A stretch of DNA of 64,000 nucleotides. Origin: Paragordius varius (Eukaryota > Nematomorpha). The stretch spans positions 1,984,001-2,048,000 of the forward strand of contig OZ176055.1 in the NCBI GenBank assembly GCA_964247055.1, written 5' to 3'. A program made the position numbers and the translations under genes. The notes beneath the pieces are model-generated. The model was not told the DNA's origin and ran no database searches. It saw nothing but the letters and a program-made list of their open reading frames with translations. Positions 43,972-54,807 of this stretch are shown in pieces; position 1 is the first letter of the stretch; each line of letters opens with the position of its first letter.

Positions 43972-46904
43972 AGATGGTTTAAAATCGTGAATTATGTTTA
44001 TTAATACAGCATTCAACATTTTATCATTGGAACCTAAAGTGTATTTGTCGTTTCGCGGTTTTAAATGATTCCATAAAAATGATATTTTAATCATATTTTC
44101 TTTTTAATTTTTTATACAATTTTAGCTTTATTTGATTTGATTTGAATCATAAAGGTACATTGATCAAATTTTTAAGATAAAGCAGTTTTTCAGGAACCAG
44201 GCTATCTTTTTAAGTGAAAGATATGTCCCACATCACTATTTGGCACATATGAATGCTTAAATATCGGAACTATTTGTTATTGAAAATTATCAGTTTAGTA
44301 AGAAAATGACAAACCATAAACGGTTACGATTTCAGATTTAAAATTTTTCAAAAAAGAAATATTGTGATGTATAGGATGATCAGGTTGATGCATCGTCACG
44401 AGACCATATACATAATTGTCTCATGAATAAAGCAAAATGTAATGTGGAAAATTGTCAAGAACATCTGACTTCCGCCACGAAAGACATGGAAAAAATTCAA
44501 AAAGAATTTCGGGTTAACTTTTTACTTTATTCCATATTTTCCACCAATAAAAAGATTTTTATTATATTATTTGAAATAATTAAATGCTCTTTTTTAGATC
44601 AAATTTGGTGAGTTACATGACGCAGTTGAAAAGGACAAAATTCAAGATGCTGAAATCCGAACGCTATTTCGAAAAATTAAGAATAAAACTGCCCTGATTG
44701 ATAGTATTAAACGATTAGAAATTGGGAGCGAAGCACTGCAGAATGAGTAAAAATTTAGTCCTAAAAAATATTTTTTTTATGACTTTAAGCAAAATATTTT
44801 AAATCCTTTAAGTTGAGGGGGAGATTTTTCTAATAAATTTAAAGGTTTTACTAAGAAATATTAATATTTCAATAGATTGATTGGTATATCGGAAAATGAT
44901 TTGAAAGATAAACATGGAAAATATAAATTGGTTGTGGATGAATTAACAAAAGAGTTGGAAAGGACGCTAGACTTATATCAAGTCAATTTTCTTTTTTATA
45001 GAAAATTTACTAAATTGGATTGAATTTCGCAATATACCATATTAACATCAAACTCACCCTAAAAGCAATTTGTGTTTCTTAAAATTTACGTTTTGAATAT
45101 TTTATAAAAAGAAGCTATGTTTAAAATTATCATAATACAGAAAAAAGTTTAATTAAGAAATATTTTAATTAATAATGTGTTAGATTTGCTCAAAAACACT
45201 TATTCATTGATGGTATATTCTAGAATCGAAAATAGTATTTAACATTTTTTGGAATTTAAAATGCGTATTACCCATATATTTTCCTTTATTTTAATGGTAA
45301 ATTACTTATACGAAATAGTTTATATTGTTATTTCATTTGTAGAAAATTGAAGAGATAATGAATCGAAAATTCTCTGAAGCATATAGCGCTTTTTTGCAAG
45401 GCTTGTTCAACAAAATTAAGACATTTTTCAATTACAATATGGGACTCCGTAACTATGAATGTTTGCTCAATATCGATCTTGAACACAAACTCGTTAAAAT
45501 ACATGTAAACTTATAATTTTAATTTTATATGTTCAAAAAACATGAATTGTTGTTAAAATTTTATAATCTTATTAATTAATAAGTACACTAAGTTTTGGAA
45601 ATTATATTAGGTTTATAACCAGTTAAAAAATAATAATCGATGTATACTCATGTTAATTAGCTCTAATATAATTTTTTTGTCCAAATACTAATTAAATTAT
45701 ATAGTGATCATAAAGCTAATATAGAACCATTACACTAATGATATCCAGATTTTATTTAATTTAAACTTGAAGTTAAATCATTATTTTATATCTACTTTAA
45801 ATTAGGTAAACAAAGACACAATTTAAATTAGTATTTATATAAATTTTCATACGGTTTTACCCAACTCTATTTAGGATTTTAAAGACCAGTTTAAATTTTT
45901 AGATAAATTAGAAATGACTTTTTAAATAAATTTTATTCACATTACGATTAATTAATCAATTTTTATATTTAAGATATTTGATATTTTCTATTCAAAAATA
46001 ATGTTTTTATCTTCATATTTCGAAAAAGGTAAAACCCGAAAATTCGCAATCTTTTAGCACGGATCTAAAATCGCTAAGTGGTGGTGAACGGTCTTATACC
46101 TCTATCTGTTTCCTATTATCCATTTGGAATTGTTTAAAAGCCCCGTTTATTTTGGTGGATGAATTTGATGTTTTTATGGTAATTTACACTTAAAAGAGTT
46201 AGTTTTATTTATTTTTTTCCTGTAGTAATTTCTTTAAAACATTATTTTTTTTAATAATATCTATATTACAATATTTAATTTAAAAAACTAGCAATATAGT
46301 TTCACTCATACCATATTTTTTGTAATATGTAGGATACATTAAACCGTGAAGTTGGTCGAGATCTGATAATCCAAAATTTCAAACGAACTCATCAATCACA
46401 AATTATTATCATAACACCGTTAGATATTGGGTAATATTTTCAACTATCATAAAATGTATAGATATCGGACAAGTAATAAATATAGATTCTGATATTATAA
46501 GTCATAAAAAAACATAAAAATAAAATAAGCCGAATTAACCTTTGCTTATAAAGTCAAGGATAGGATGTATTCAACAGATATAGTACATTTTTAAGCTCGC
46601 TTAAATTATACAATATGAGTAAGTATACATTGCTAGAAAGTTATTTATTATAACCAAATAGCAAATACAACAAAGGGCAGTATTATTGGCTAATAATAGT
46701 GAAAAGTGAGAAAAATAACTATAAGCCAATACTGCCCTTTGTTGAGTTTACTATTTGGCAATAATATATAACTTTCTAACAGTGTATACATACTCATACT
46801 GTGATTCATAAATACATTTTTTATTTTTTTATAGAACTGTATCATTGGAAGAAAAGGACATATCAGTGTTTCAGCTGAGACCTCCAAGATCTCTTCAAGC
46901 CTAA
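30862..46904 (+). CDS. SMC6: Structural maintenance of chromosomes protein 6 (about 29 exons)
   Basis: ATPase of the SMC5/6 complex, acting in DNA repair and chromosome segregation. I placed 28 exons: 30862-30988, 31296-31401, 31429-31568, 31993-32054, 32121-32201, 33171-33259, 33390-33527, 35034-35105, 35642-35788, 36147-36262, 36997-37281, 37742-37956, 38526-38707, 39241-39267, 39576-39659, 39984-40073, 40483-40601, 41284-41443, 41528-41609, 42752-42962, 43426-43552, 44375-44512, 44598-44746, 44876-44981, 45343-45504, 46029-46178, 46333-46430 and 46835-46904. Phases agree except between exons 5 and 6, where a small exon of 3n+1 nt is missing from my model. The protein is about 1180 residues (human 1091). 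Seen: NFMCHD, Walker A GPNGSGKS, SRGASLKDFIK, Q-loop LTQDMS, long coiled coils, hinge (YGDWIPKLLTAID to RPKGPIGSYI; SGSQKPSNCNE), signature LSGGERS, Walker B ILVDEFDVFMD and ITPLDIG. Introns carry many MITEs. Confidence 0.95.
31402..31428 (+). other. Ultrashort intron, 27 nt (SMC6 intron 2)
   Basis: GT...AG, phase 2. Removal joins SLKDFIKLGSL to SAEIVVKLCN, matching human SLKGFVKDGQNSADISITLRN. If retained, the junction reads TTG TAA, an immediate stop. Confidence 0.88.
32637..32700. mobile_element. hAT element end, second end not found
   Basis: CAGGGGTGCCCAACACAAAT followed by GTGGGCCGCATCAAAATATA matches the left end of the hAT element at 5894-6204. I could not find the matching right end, so only this end is reported. 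Confidence 0.5.
33777..34959. mobile_element. DNA transposon family D, both inverted ends present
   Basis: About 1.18 kb in an SMC6 intron. The left arm (CACTGAGTCAAAAATC, then TCTGATAGAAAAATGTAT, then GATGCTTTTGG) is repeated inverted at the right (CCAAAACTAAAAGCACTTGA, then TTTTCTATCAAAATACATA, then GGTCTGTGTT). A partial copy lies at 20970-21720. No ORF of useful length, so non-autonomous or decayed. Confidence 0.7.
35335..35562. repeat. MITE family A copy (SMC6 intron)
   Basis: ACACCATTTACAGTTCAAG and CACCCTTGAGCAATTCAAAT at the left, AATTGTAAATGGTATA at the right; about 228 bp, flanked by TA-rich sequence. Confidence 0.75.
36492..36755. mobile_element. Short hAT-like MITE (SMC6 intron)
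   Basis: 264 bp, CAGGGCTGTTCAACAAAA at the left and GGGGGTTGAACACTCTTG at the right, with a GCGGG/CCCGCG palindrome near the left end as in hAT ends. The flanking octamers are only partly alike. Confidence 0.6.
38969..39196. mobile_element. Short hAT-like MITE (SMC6 intron)
   Basis: Left end CTGGGGTGATTAACACGCGG, then CCAGCGAG; right end CTGGCCCGCGAAGTCCATTT, then GTGTTGAATGGGCTTG. They form imperfect inverted repeats of the CAGGGG-TGTTCAACAC hAT type. No coding capacity. It ends 44 bp before a 27-nt exon. Confidence 0.6.
39241..39267 (+). other. 27-nt microexon of SMC6
   Basis: Encodes EHKYDVERY, bounded by TAG and GTAAGT, phase 0 on both sides. It aligns with human FRNEIYDVRH between the hinge blocks. 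It lies between two MITEs, at 38969-39196 and 39291-39534. Confidence 0.8.
39291..39534. repeat. Palindromic MITE with about 95-bp arms (SMC6 intron)
   Basis: ATTTGGTAAAGAATGGAAAA and its inverted copy TTTTCCATTCTTTACCAAAT flank a short centre; outer parts (ATACAATGATGTATCC, inverted as GGATACATGATTGTAT) also pair. The innermost arm of about 27 bp is perfect, so this copy may be young. Confidence 0.8.
39895..39952. repeat. MITE family B, right arm (SMC6 intron)
   Basis: TTTGTCTTTATATTTTTACG, then TTTTGTCCGTATAATTTC and TTTTTACTGTA. The family's central block (ACAACCATACTTTTTCAAA) is at 39724, but no complete left arm is present. Confidence 0.7.
40170..40475. repeat. MITE family A copy with duplicated arm units (SMC6 intron)
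   Basis: The unit 'CACCCTTGAACAAT..AAATT' occurs three to four times in the left arm (40178-40250), and its inverse occurs twice in the right arm (GGGTGAATTTGAATTGTTCA, then GAGGGTGAGTTTTAACTGTA). Confidence 0.75.
41021..41274. repeat. MITE family B copy (SMC6 intron)
   Basis: The left arm ACAGAGTAAAAATTGAATTT, then ACGGACAAAACGTAAAA, is mirrored by ACGTTTTGTCCGTATAATTT at the right. It ends 9 bp before the exon at 41284. Confidence 0.8.
42322..42520. repeat. Diverged MITE family B-like sequence (SMC6 intron)
   Basis: TTTACAGACAAAAAACATAC, then GACAAATATATTTTTAAAAC at the left and ATTAGTCTTTAGTGTTTGG at the right are weak matches to the family B arms. Confidence 0.35.
42531..42556. repeat. 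(TA)n microsatellites
   Basis: Pure TA run. Similar runs lie at about 42713-42736, 43936-43965, 58465-58488, 59266-59300 and 63758-63781. Confidence 0.9.
45030..45230. repeat. Degraded MITE family A copy (SMC6 intron)
   Basis: ACTCACCCTAAAAGCAATTT, then GTGTTTCTTAAAATTTACG, with an approximate inverse (AAAAACACTTATTCATTG) at the right; arms much eroded. Confidence 0.4.
46608..46802. repeat. Near-perfect palindromic MITE in the last SMC6 intron
   Basis: About 195 bp. The left arm (AATATGAGTAAGTATACATT, then AAATAGCAAATACAACAAAG and GGCAGTATTATTGGCT) is repeated inverted (AGCCAATACTGCCCTTTGTT ... AGTGTATACATACTCATACT) around a centre of roughly 30 bp. An older relative is at 12415-12580. It ends 32 bp before the last SMC6 exon. 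Confidence 0.85.
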
Positions 46905-48834
46905 TGATCTCATAGAGCTAACAAAATTATGGAAAAAAAGTTATTTTTATACCATTAAAATAAATTGTTTATATTTAAATAATTTTTAATATTATGTATT
47001 AATTTAAAATTTACCGCCTGGTATCAATTAAAACATTGAAATTGAGAATTGAATTAATAAAATATATATATTTTAAAATCCTAATGAATCTTTTATTTAA
47101 GTCTTCTAAAACTTATAGATTTGGCACCCCCTAAATTTGACATACCTTGGTACCTGAGTTAGTGAAATATAATTCTTTTTTTCCATATTACGTACCTTTT
47201 TTATTACAAATAGAATATTAAAAATTAAAATTTTAATTACCTTTTATAAACTATAATTTATTAAGGTTTAGGGCTAAAAATTTAAACATCGAAACTAATT
47301 CCGTAAATAAATAGATGGTCAATAATATTCAAGCACCAATAAAAATGTTGTTCTACTATGGGGAAATAATGGTTTCAGATTTTTTTTCAATGAAAAGAGT
47401 TGTTATTTTACGTATTAATAATACTATTTTTTGCGTTTAGCAGATAATCCGATCATGTTTCAGCAATTATCCTGCTCATATGATTACATAAAAAAGTGAA
47501 GACTAATATTAAAATGTCATCTTAGAGTTGTCTCGCATATAGAATAAACCGATCACCTTTATTTTTATTGCGATCTAGTTAATTGTGTGTTTTATTTCAA
47601 TAATGGCATCAAATCAAACATTATAAGCAAGCTTGGCTATATCTAAATAATATTTTTTATAACTTCTTAGACATTTAATGCAAGATATGGCATGGTTTGA
47701 TGCTTTACCGGTCTAAACTGTTTTTCTTAATTATTTCAATTAGGTATCTTATGAAATAATTATAACTCAATAAAAACCTTCCCGATTTGGAAATGTTTCA
47801 CAGTGTAGAAACATTGACCAGTACGGGTTATTAACGTTTCTGTTTGCCATCCATGATAGAATCTAAAAATTTAAGTCCGCTCAATTAAAATTAGCCCAAT
47901 GATTATGGGAAAAAAAGCTTTTAAAAAACTAATTATTTTTTATATAGTACAAGTTAAACTTCCATCCCCTTTTGGCGTAGTTTTATATCCCAAAGCCAAT
48001 ATCTCAAAAAGTATTTAAGGAAAGCCGAATTTAAAAATATGCTTTCTTTAGCCTTTTAGGCCGATTATAGACATTTTTTTTAAAAAAATGCCAAATTCTA
48101 TTAATTCCTCATCTCACACTTTTGCCGCCATTTTTTATCTAATTTTTTTACGCTAATGTAGCAGGCAAGTAAGTGCATATTATGGTTTGAAAATGTAAAT
48201 AATTAACTTAAAAGACTTTTAGGCTACATTTAACCACCAAAAACTTGATATATTCTAATTTTAATATCAGCTATTCGTCTCAATCGTCTGTCCCAATTTT
48301 AGACTTTAAAGCCACAAAAATATAAAGATTATACATTTTTATCTGATACATAAGAACGATGTTTGATAATTAAATTTTAACTAAATTTACTTTCAAAACA
48401 ATAGTTTATTTAAATTGAATTCTCGGATATAAAACTACCCCAAAAGGTAAGCTAGGACAAAGTAAAAAGAAAATAAAGTATTACGTATCCCAAATATATT
48501 ACTTGTAATTCAATTATTATAAATTTATATAGCAAAAGTGTTAAATAATAATTATTTTGCATACAAGGGAAGGCATTTGTTAACTATTGTTTCTTTGTCT
48601 CATATTATTTTGTCATAAAAAATAATTGTTTATACTTTTTATATCATATACGTTGATTGACCTTTATTTATTACGACAGGGATTCGTTTGAATATATTTA
48701 AACAAATTTGATTGTGATATTAAAATAAATATCGCATTTTTTATTTTTTCATCATCATTCAAATTTTTCAGTTCAAATATTTAATAAAAAAAGTTGTGAA
48801 ATAATTTTTACATTATTTATTTCTCCAAACAAAT
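46905..48834. other. Intergenic between SMC6 and the Ly6-type gene
   Basis: No exon recognised. It holds a diverged repeat at about 47900-48470 that is paired with 53440-54010. Confidence 0.45.
47900..48470. repeat. Diverged dispersed repeat, pair of 53440-54010
   Basis: Shared, in order: AAAATATGCTTTCTTTAGCC with TTTTAGGCCGATTATA; CATCTCACACTTTTGCCGCC (CGTCTCATACTTTTTTCGCC in the partner); and ATGTTTGATAATTAAATTTT with AACTAAA. Spacing between blocks is similar in both copies. Confidence 0.5.
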
Positions 48835-51491
48835 ATGAAATCCGATATTATTCTGTTTTGTATAATTATATATACCACCATTATCGCTCAATACTCAGGT
48901 ACAAATCCTTAATAATTAATATTATAAATTATAAAAACACTACATAAGATGAAAACTTTATCCAGTTCAAAAACCGGAACCACGTTCGATCCTATGAATT
49001 TAAAAATAAAACCGAGCGGTTTCTGAAATTTTGGAACCGGAACCGCGTTGTTTCCATAAAAATTTAGCGGTTCCGGAACCGGTTTTAAATGTAAAGAACC
49101 GGTTCCATTTTCGGTTCCTGACTTTTGATTAAATTATTTATAAAATTATTATTATAATAATACAACCAAAATATTAACAATTATAAGTCAGATATAATTT
49201 ATTATAAATTGCCAAATGTATAGTGAAGGAAAAATGGTGTAGCATAATAAATGAAACAAATTATAAAACTATAATCTATATATTTATAAAAATGGAAAAT
49301 GCTGGCTTTGTGATCTGGTACCGGAAAAACGGTAGACCCAATTCCAAATATCGAAAAAATATAATCATTAATGAATGCCCCGACAATAGCTTACTTTTTT
49401 AAATTCGGCCCCCAGTTCGGGCCCACCCCGTGTGAAAAACGTTTTTTTTGAAAACAGAAGTCCACAAAAATCATGTCTTTGAGACAATTTTCTGGAGAAC
49501 GTGTTGGACCATTCAATTTCAAATATGATTTTTATTTACTTTTTGATTGCGCCGAACATAGTCGTCTCGCTTTTTAAATTTAGGCCCTCTTTTTACCCGT
49601 TCCCCCGTAAAATGCCATTTTCAAAAAACAAAATCCACAAAAATAATTTTTTAAATCTATATTTCCCCGAAGTAAACAAGATATTAATATGAATGCACCG
49701 TTTAAAATTCATATAAAATCATATTTAAATAATGTTTCAAAATAATCCACATATGTGGATCATTTTATTGTCAATTATTTCAAATAGCCCCCCCCCCCCC
49801 TAGAAATCCGAAGGACTTCGTGTTGCGTAGCAGCACGAGATTTACGCTAGTAGGAAAATATATAAGTACAAAGGTATATAATGAGTGTTAAATTAAGTAT
49901 GGTATCTAAAAAAATCTTTATTAAATTTAAAAATTATAGGACCAAGCAATTCGCTGGTCAAACTGCTTGTCAACTCTGAAAATAAAAAATTAAGGGTGAA
50001 AAAACTTCTTTCAACCGGGATTTTTATATACGATCATATGTATAATAAACAAACTGGAGTTGTGATTATTAGAGTTTTTAGATACATTTGAATCGCCCAA
50101 AATTCAGAGAGTCTCGCTTATACAATATTAGGCGCTTAGTTTTAGCTTTTAAGTTTGACATATCTAATATATAGTGGTACAATCAAATTTAAATAATAAA
50201 ATAAAATTTTTATAATAAAAATCATATGGGAACCAATAAATAAGGGTGTGGAACCGGAACTGAGCTGGTTTCTGAACGGTTGGAACCGGAACTGGGTTGG
50301 TTCCTACCCAATGGAACCGGTTCTTAATCCCAGCCACCGTGTTCCGGTTCTATGCGGTTCCGGTTCCAAGCCATAAAAGAACATTTAAAATTAATCACAT
50401 ATAACCGTTTATTGTGGAATAAAGTGTGTAAATTGGTCCATATGATTTTATAATTATTTAGATGACTTAGAAATCAAACATCATTAATCTTTAACTTCAA
50501 AGTTTTCTCTTATTATATTTAATTTTTCCTATACTTAAATCTTAGTAAAGAATATTTTTACCATATATATAGGTAAATTTCCTTTTTATGTAATACATAT
50601 AAATTAATTATATTTTAAAACGCTTGTTAAGCACTAAAATGTTACATTTGTTCGGACAATAGACCACAATCGAAATGTCAACTTACACCTAAAGAGGTAG
50701 ATGTTGGCCCTATAACATTGGAATGTGATCGACTGCATTGTTATACCCAATGGGATTTGATTGGTGGTATATTCACATATTTAAAGATATATTATGCAAT
50801 TTTTCAAAGTATTTACCTTATCTAACTGGCTGGGTGATTTTCAATGATTACTATAATGTTAATCTCGCTTATATAAATATTTTAAGTATCTTTAATAGCC
50901 AACTTCGCCCCAAAAATTTAACTCTGATATATGATTCAAAATCGATAAAAATAAATATTGGCTAACACCTATGATTGAAAAATAAGGCAGTTTTAAGTAT
51001 CGACCTTTTACTCACATACGAGTTTACTACTTAAAATATAAATTATATATAATATCTTGTAAAAATGCGTAATTCTAACAAAATTGCCATGATTTATATT
51101 TGTTTTAGGCAGTATAACATTTGTATCCCGTGGATGTGAAAACAAAGATTTCGGTAATCAATGTGTTAAGGCTCATGACGGTTCTCAAATTGTATGTTAT
51201 CACACTTGCTCAACCGATTTATGTAATGATATTGTCGATATCCATTTGCAAAATAGGACAATCATTGATTCAAACGCTCTAATTACGGAACAAGATGGTG
51301 CTGCTAAAACCACATTAGAAACCAATTCAAGAAATCGAAATAATAGAAATCGAACCGTTTTACAACAATCTTTAGCTAGAGATCAGGATGCTGATAGCAT
51401 GGCTATATCCCTATTTACCGCAACTGTGCAAAATTATTTAATGTTGTTTGTGACAGTTGTTTCCATTTATGTAATAAATTCTTACAACTAG
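48835..51491 (+). CDS. Ly6/uPAR-type three-finger protein with signal peptide (3 exons, 193 aa)
   Basis: Secreted or GPI-anchored three-finger protein. Exons 48835-48898, 50632-50766 and 51109-51491 join in phase 1 to 193 residues. The start is a signal peptide (MKSDIILFCIIIYTTIIAQ). The folded part has ten cysteines in Ly6 order: CYICSDN, SKC, LEC, LHCYTQW, RGC, NQC, VCYHTC and STDLCND, ending in the family's CxTDLCN signature. After the fold comes a polar Asn/Arg-rich linker of about 60 residues (NSRNRNNRNRT) and a terminal hydrophobic segment (YLMLFVTVVSIYVI), which fits a GPI signal; the anchor is inference. Members include Ly6, sleepless/quiver and boudin-type proteins; I cannot name the orthologue. 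Intron 1 (1.73 kb) carries two nested transposons. Confidence 0.85.
48963..50372. mobile_element. DNA element with GGAACCGG-rich inverted ends, split by a Helitron
   Basis: The left end has CAAAAACCGGAACCACG and GGTTCCGGAACCGG; the right end has the inverse, GGAACCGGTTCTTAATCC, then GTTCCGGTTCTATGCGGTTC and CGGTTCCAAGCC. The ends form imperfect inverted repeats made of GGAACC units over about 180 bp each, a layout seen in some hAT-like MITEs. Without the inner Helitron it is about 830 bp. Located in intron 1 of the Ly6-type gene. Confidence 0.6.
49275..49850 (+). mobile_element. Non-autonomous Helitron (576 bp) nested in the GGAACCGG element
   Basis: Begins TCTATATATTTATAAAAATG after an A and ends TTTACGCTAG before a T. 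Ten nt before CTAG is a hairpin, CGTGTTGC/GCAGCACG with a GTA loop (49819-49837), the classical Helitron 3' structure. The 5' end and an internal block match the Helitron at 16027-17654. A run of C (49789-49800) precedes the 3' end. No ORF of note. Confidence 0.88.
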
Positions 51492-52734
51492 TTCTATCCA
51501 TAAAATATATCAATAGTGCAAGAGAATTGAGCTAAATGTCTGAGTTCGTTATAATTAAAAAATCCTAAATATGAATCGCTACAATCCAACAGTTTAAATA
51601 CATATTTTTGCTATAACTATTGATTTTGCGTCCTATATAGATAGTTTAAAGGTGTATGTGGCCAGCTCTTTTATCAAAAAACTCCTTACATATATTTGGA
51701 TTTAAAGTTAGCTACTGCTTTTATATCCAAACGTTATTGTATTTGGATATATGCAGAGATATATGATAAAAACGACATAGAATCAAATTATTTTAGCACA
51801 AAAAAAGTTTTTGTGAAGAATCCTTTTAGAATTACATAGCATACACAGCGTGGTAAACAACAATGGATACAATTAAACGATTTTTACCTATAAACATTTG
51901 TGGTAATCCCTTCGATTAACTCCCAAAAAGGGCAACAATTTGAGAATCACTTCTCTTAAAGACTTAAGTTTAAATTTTACAGAATCTACTTATGACCTAT
52001 GAAGTGTGTATTTAAAAATATTTTTAAAAGTAAACTAATGTGTCAAACTTATTACCAACCTAGGATATTTCAAAATATGATTTTCTCCATTACGCCACTA
52101 GCATTCGAATACTTGCACTCGATACATATCCCTAAATTATTAACTTCAAAAAATATAAATAATCATGCGCGTCTAATCAAGCAGGACGTATATGAGTATT
52201 TGGCCGGCATGGGGAAGATACAGAAAATATTTCTATTGACTCAAATGTCTTATGGCTTAAAAGGTGAGTTGGAAATTATTGAGCTACCATTTTTGTGGTT
52301 AAACACATTTTAATACAATGAAACTTGGGAAAAGGTAAGGTATTAAAGCGACTGAGTTAGTACATGCTTCAAAGTTAGTTTGAATGGCCTAACACAAATT
52401 AAGGGGCCTGGGATGGGCCGTTAAGCGACTTAAATTTGCTTATGGTAATAAATCGACTTAATTCCATAATTAATGCTATTTTTTGAGTGATATGATTTAA
52501 AATAATGCATCTTAATTTGTGCCTTTTAGACATTTCAATCAATCTGCAGGCGCTTACAGACTCTCATGAGTCAATACTCATTCACTTGGTCCCTAAACTC
52601 ATGTATTGTTCGATTTTATAAGATTTTTTAAAAGTTATTATCGTTAAAGCTTTAATATTCAGTTTTTGATACCTTGTACTATATAATTTTAAGTCATAAA
52701 TTTTGAAATAGTTAAAGCCAGCCCATTTAACAAA
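51492..52734. other. Intergenic, with one unassigned ORF
   Basis: 51999-52313 (+) is open for 104 codons (NNHARLIKQDVYEYLAGMGK, KIFLLTQMSYGLKGE). In this A+T-rich DNA that length is unusual, but I recognise no family and see no clear flanking exons. The rest shows nothing. Confidence 0.3.
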
Positions 52735-53310
52735 ATGCCTGGATTAACTGGATACACCACATTTATTTTAGTCGTTCGATTCAAATTGGGGTAGTTAAGT
52801 ACCCCGGCCTTAAAATTAAATAGACCATTGCAAAATTTTGCATTTATATAACATTAATACGATATATATGAAAAATTTTAAAAATACTTGATATTACTTA
52901 TTTTATGCTAAAATCGAAAAGTAAAAATTTGGTTAACGTGACATGTCTGCTATGGTAAAATTGAAAAATAATACAAAATAAACCGCTTTTGCTATTTCTA
53001 TCAATGTTGGATATAATTTAAATAAAAAATTAGCGTTAATTTTACCCTTAAAATTAAATGAAGACGATGCAAAAAATTTTGGAATAAAAATGGCGTCGAA
53101 ATAGTTTAACATAGATTTTTTTCAAAACAAAATTTATTTAGATATTTTAGCATATTTATATAATTTTTATTAGGATAGAAGCATATATTCAAATTGTGAC
53201 AGTTTCCTTCAGTAGTTTTAAAAAAAACAGATTTAGCCAGGGAAATCTAGTTAGCCCAATTTGAATCGAAGTGTTAATGGCTGAATAACATGGCCTGATT
53301 TTAAGGTTGT
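52735..53310. repeat. MITE family C copy
   Basis: Left arm CGATTCAAATTGGGGTAGTT with CCCCGGCC; right part GACAGTTTCCTTCAGTAGTT and CCCAATTTGAATCGAAGTG. Internal blocks are shared with 54960-55585. Confidence 0.7.
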
Positions 53311-53439
53311 TTAATTCTTGAAATTCTTTTGGAATAAATAATTGTAACTATGTTTTATTTGTACATCAAAAGTCAAATTTTGATCAATTTATGGTTAGTG
53401 TTATTGCAACGGGGTAGTATCCAAATCCTATTTTATATA

Positions 53440-54010
53440 TAAATAACCATATAAGTAACGAATAGATTGTAGGAAATAAAAATTTGGTTTTTGCGCCCTT
53501 TATCTTTGTGTTTTACATAATATCCCAATACTTTTTGACACCAAACTTATTTATTTAGCCCTTCACCTTTTGGTTCTTACCCAAAACCCATTTAAAATTT
53601 AAATGTAAAAGATAATTTTAGCACAGTGCGCAATTTGAAAATATGCATACTTGAGCCTTATAGGCGTATACAATTTTCTAAATGTAAATTGTAAAATCTT
53701 CGTCTCATACTTTTTTCGCCGCCCATTTTTTTATGATTAAAAAATGTATTAATTAACTTTAGAAAGCTTTCAAATTACAAATTACCAACAAATTTTATAT
53801 ATCTTTTATTATAATCTGTTTCTTTTCAATCGTGATTTGGAGCTAAGAACTGTGAAAATTAAATAATTTATCTAATGCAAAATAAAGTTATGATAATTAA
53901 ATTTTAAGCAAAAACTTCAAAACATAGTTTGGTTAGTATTTTAAGCTCTTAAAAATTAGCCCAAATAAATGTCAGTACAAAAAATAAAAAGTCATGAAGT
54001 GTTAGGTTGT
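53440..54010. repeat. Diverged dispersed repeat, pair of 47900-48470
   Basis: Contains GAAAATATGCATACTTGAGC, then CTTATAGGCGTATACA and CGTCTCATACTTTTTTCGCC, in the same order as the partner copy. Confidence 0.5.
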
Positions 54011-54329
54011 AAATGAGGGCTCTCTATTTAAAGTTTTTGCTTTTCCAATTGATGAATTTTAATAACCAAAAATATAATATTTGGGGCATAAAACCCAAAT
54101 ATTATTCATATGTAACTGTATAAATGAGTTTTTAAGTGAATGTAAATATTTATATCATATAGATACAGGATTGCTCTGGGTAATTAAATAATCGAATATC
54201 CATAGAATTTCGCTGTAAATTTGTTTTTGAGATAGATATAATTAATTTTAAGTTGTAATCTAAAATTAACAACTACTATATACATTTAATTACGGCAATA
54301 ATATACGTTAAGATTCTAAATTTTGATAA

Positions 54330-54803
54330 AACTTTTCTCAAATTAGGGTATCCAAATAACCGAGACTATATTTAACTTGATATTTCTAAAAAAACTATTA
54401 AGAAAACTGCCCCAATTTTATGCTTCTATTCCAATAAATAATAAAAATGTTTAAATAAATTGTTTTAGATAAGTCCCATAAAAAACTTGGACGCTATTTT
54501 TATTTCACAAAATTTCATAATATCGTGTATTTAATTTTAAAGCTAAAATAAAAACTTATTTATAATTACATATCTAACTTTGATAGAAACGATTGATTTG
54601 TATTATTTAATTTAGCTAACTCACACATGTTATTTTGACTAAAGTATGAAATTCACCTTAAAATAAGTAATATCAAGTATTTCAAATGAACTTATATATT
54701 TCGGCTCATTAATGTTATGGCATTTGCCATAGTCTTGGAATGGGGTATCCCAACCCAACTTGAATCGAGACTGAAATGAATGTGGTGCATCAAGTTAACA
54801 TGT
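54330..54803. repeat. MITE family C copy, diverged
   Basis: Left end TTAGGGTATCCAAATAACCG; right end GGGGTATCCCAACCCAACTT, then GAATCGAGACTGAAATGAAT. Confidence 0.55.
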
Positions 54804-54807
54804 AAAG

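Noticed and set aside
46690-46887. Minus-strand ORF of 65 codons
   Set aside because: Produced by the palindromic MITE and the antisense of the last SMC6 exon.
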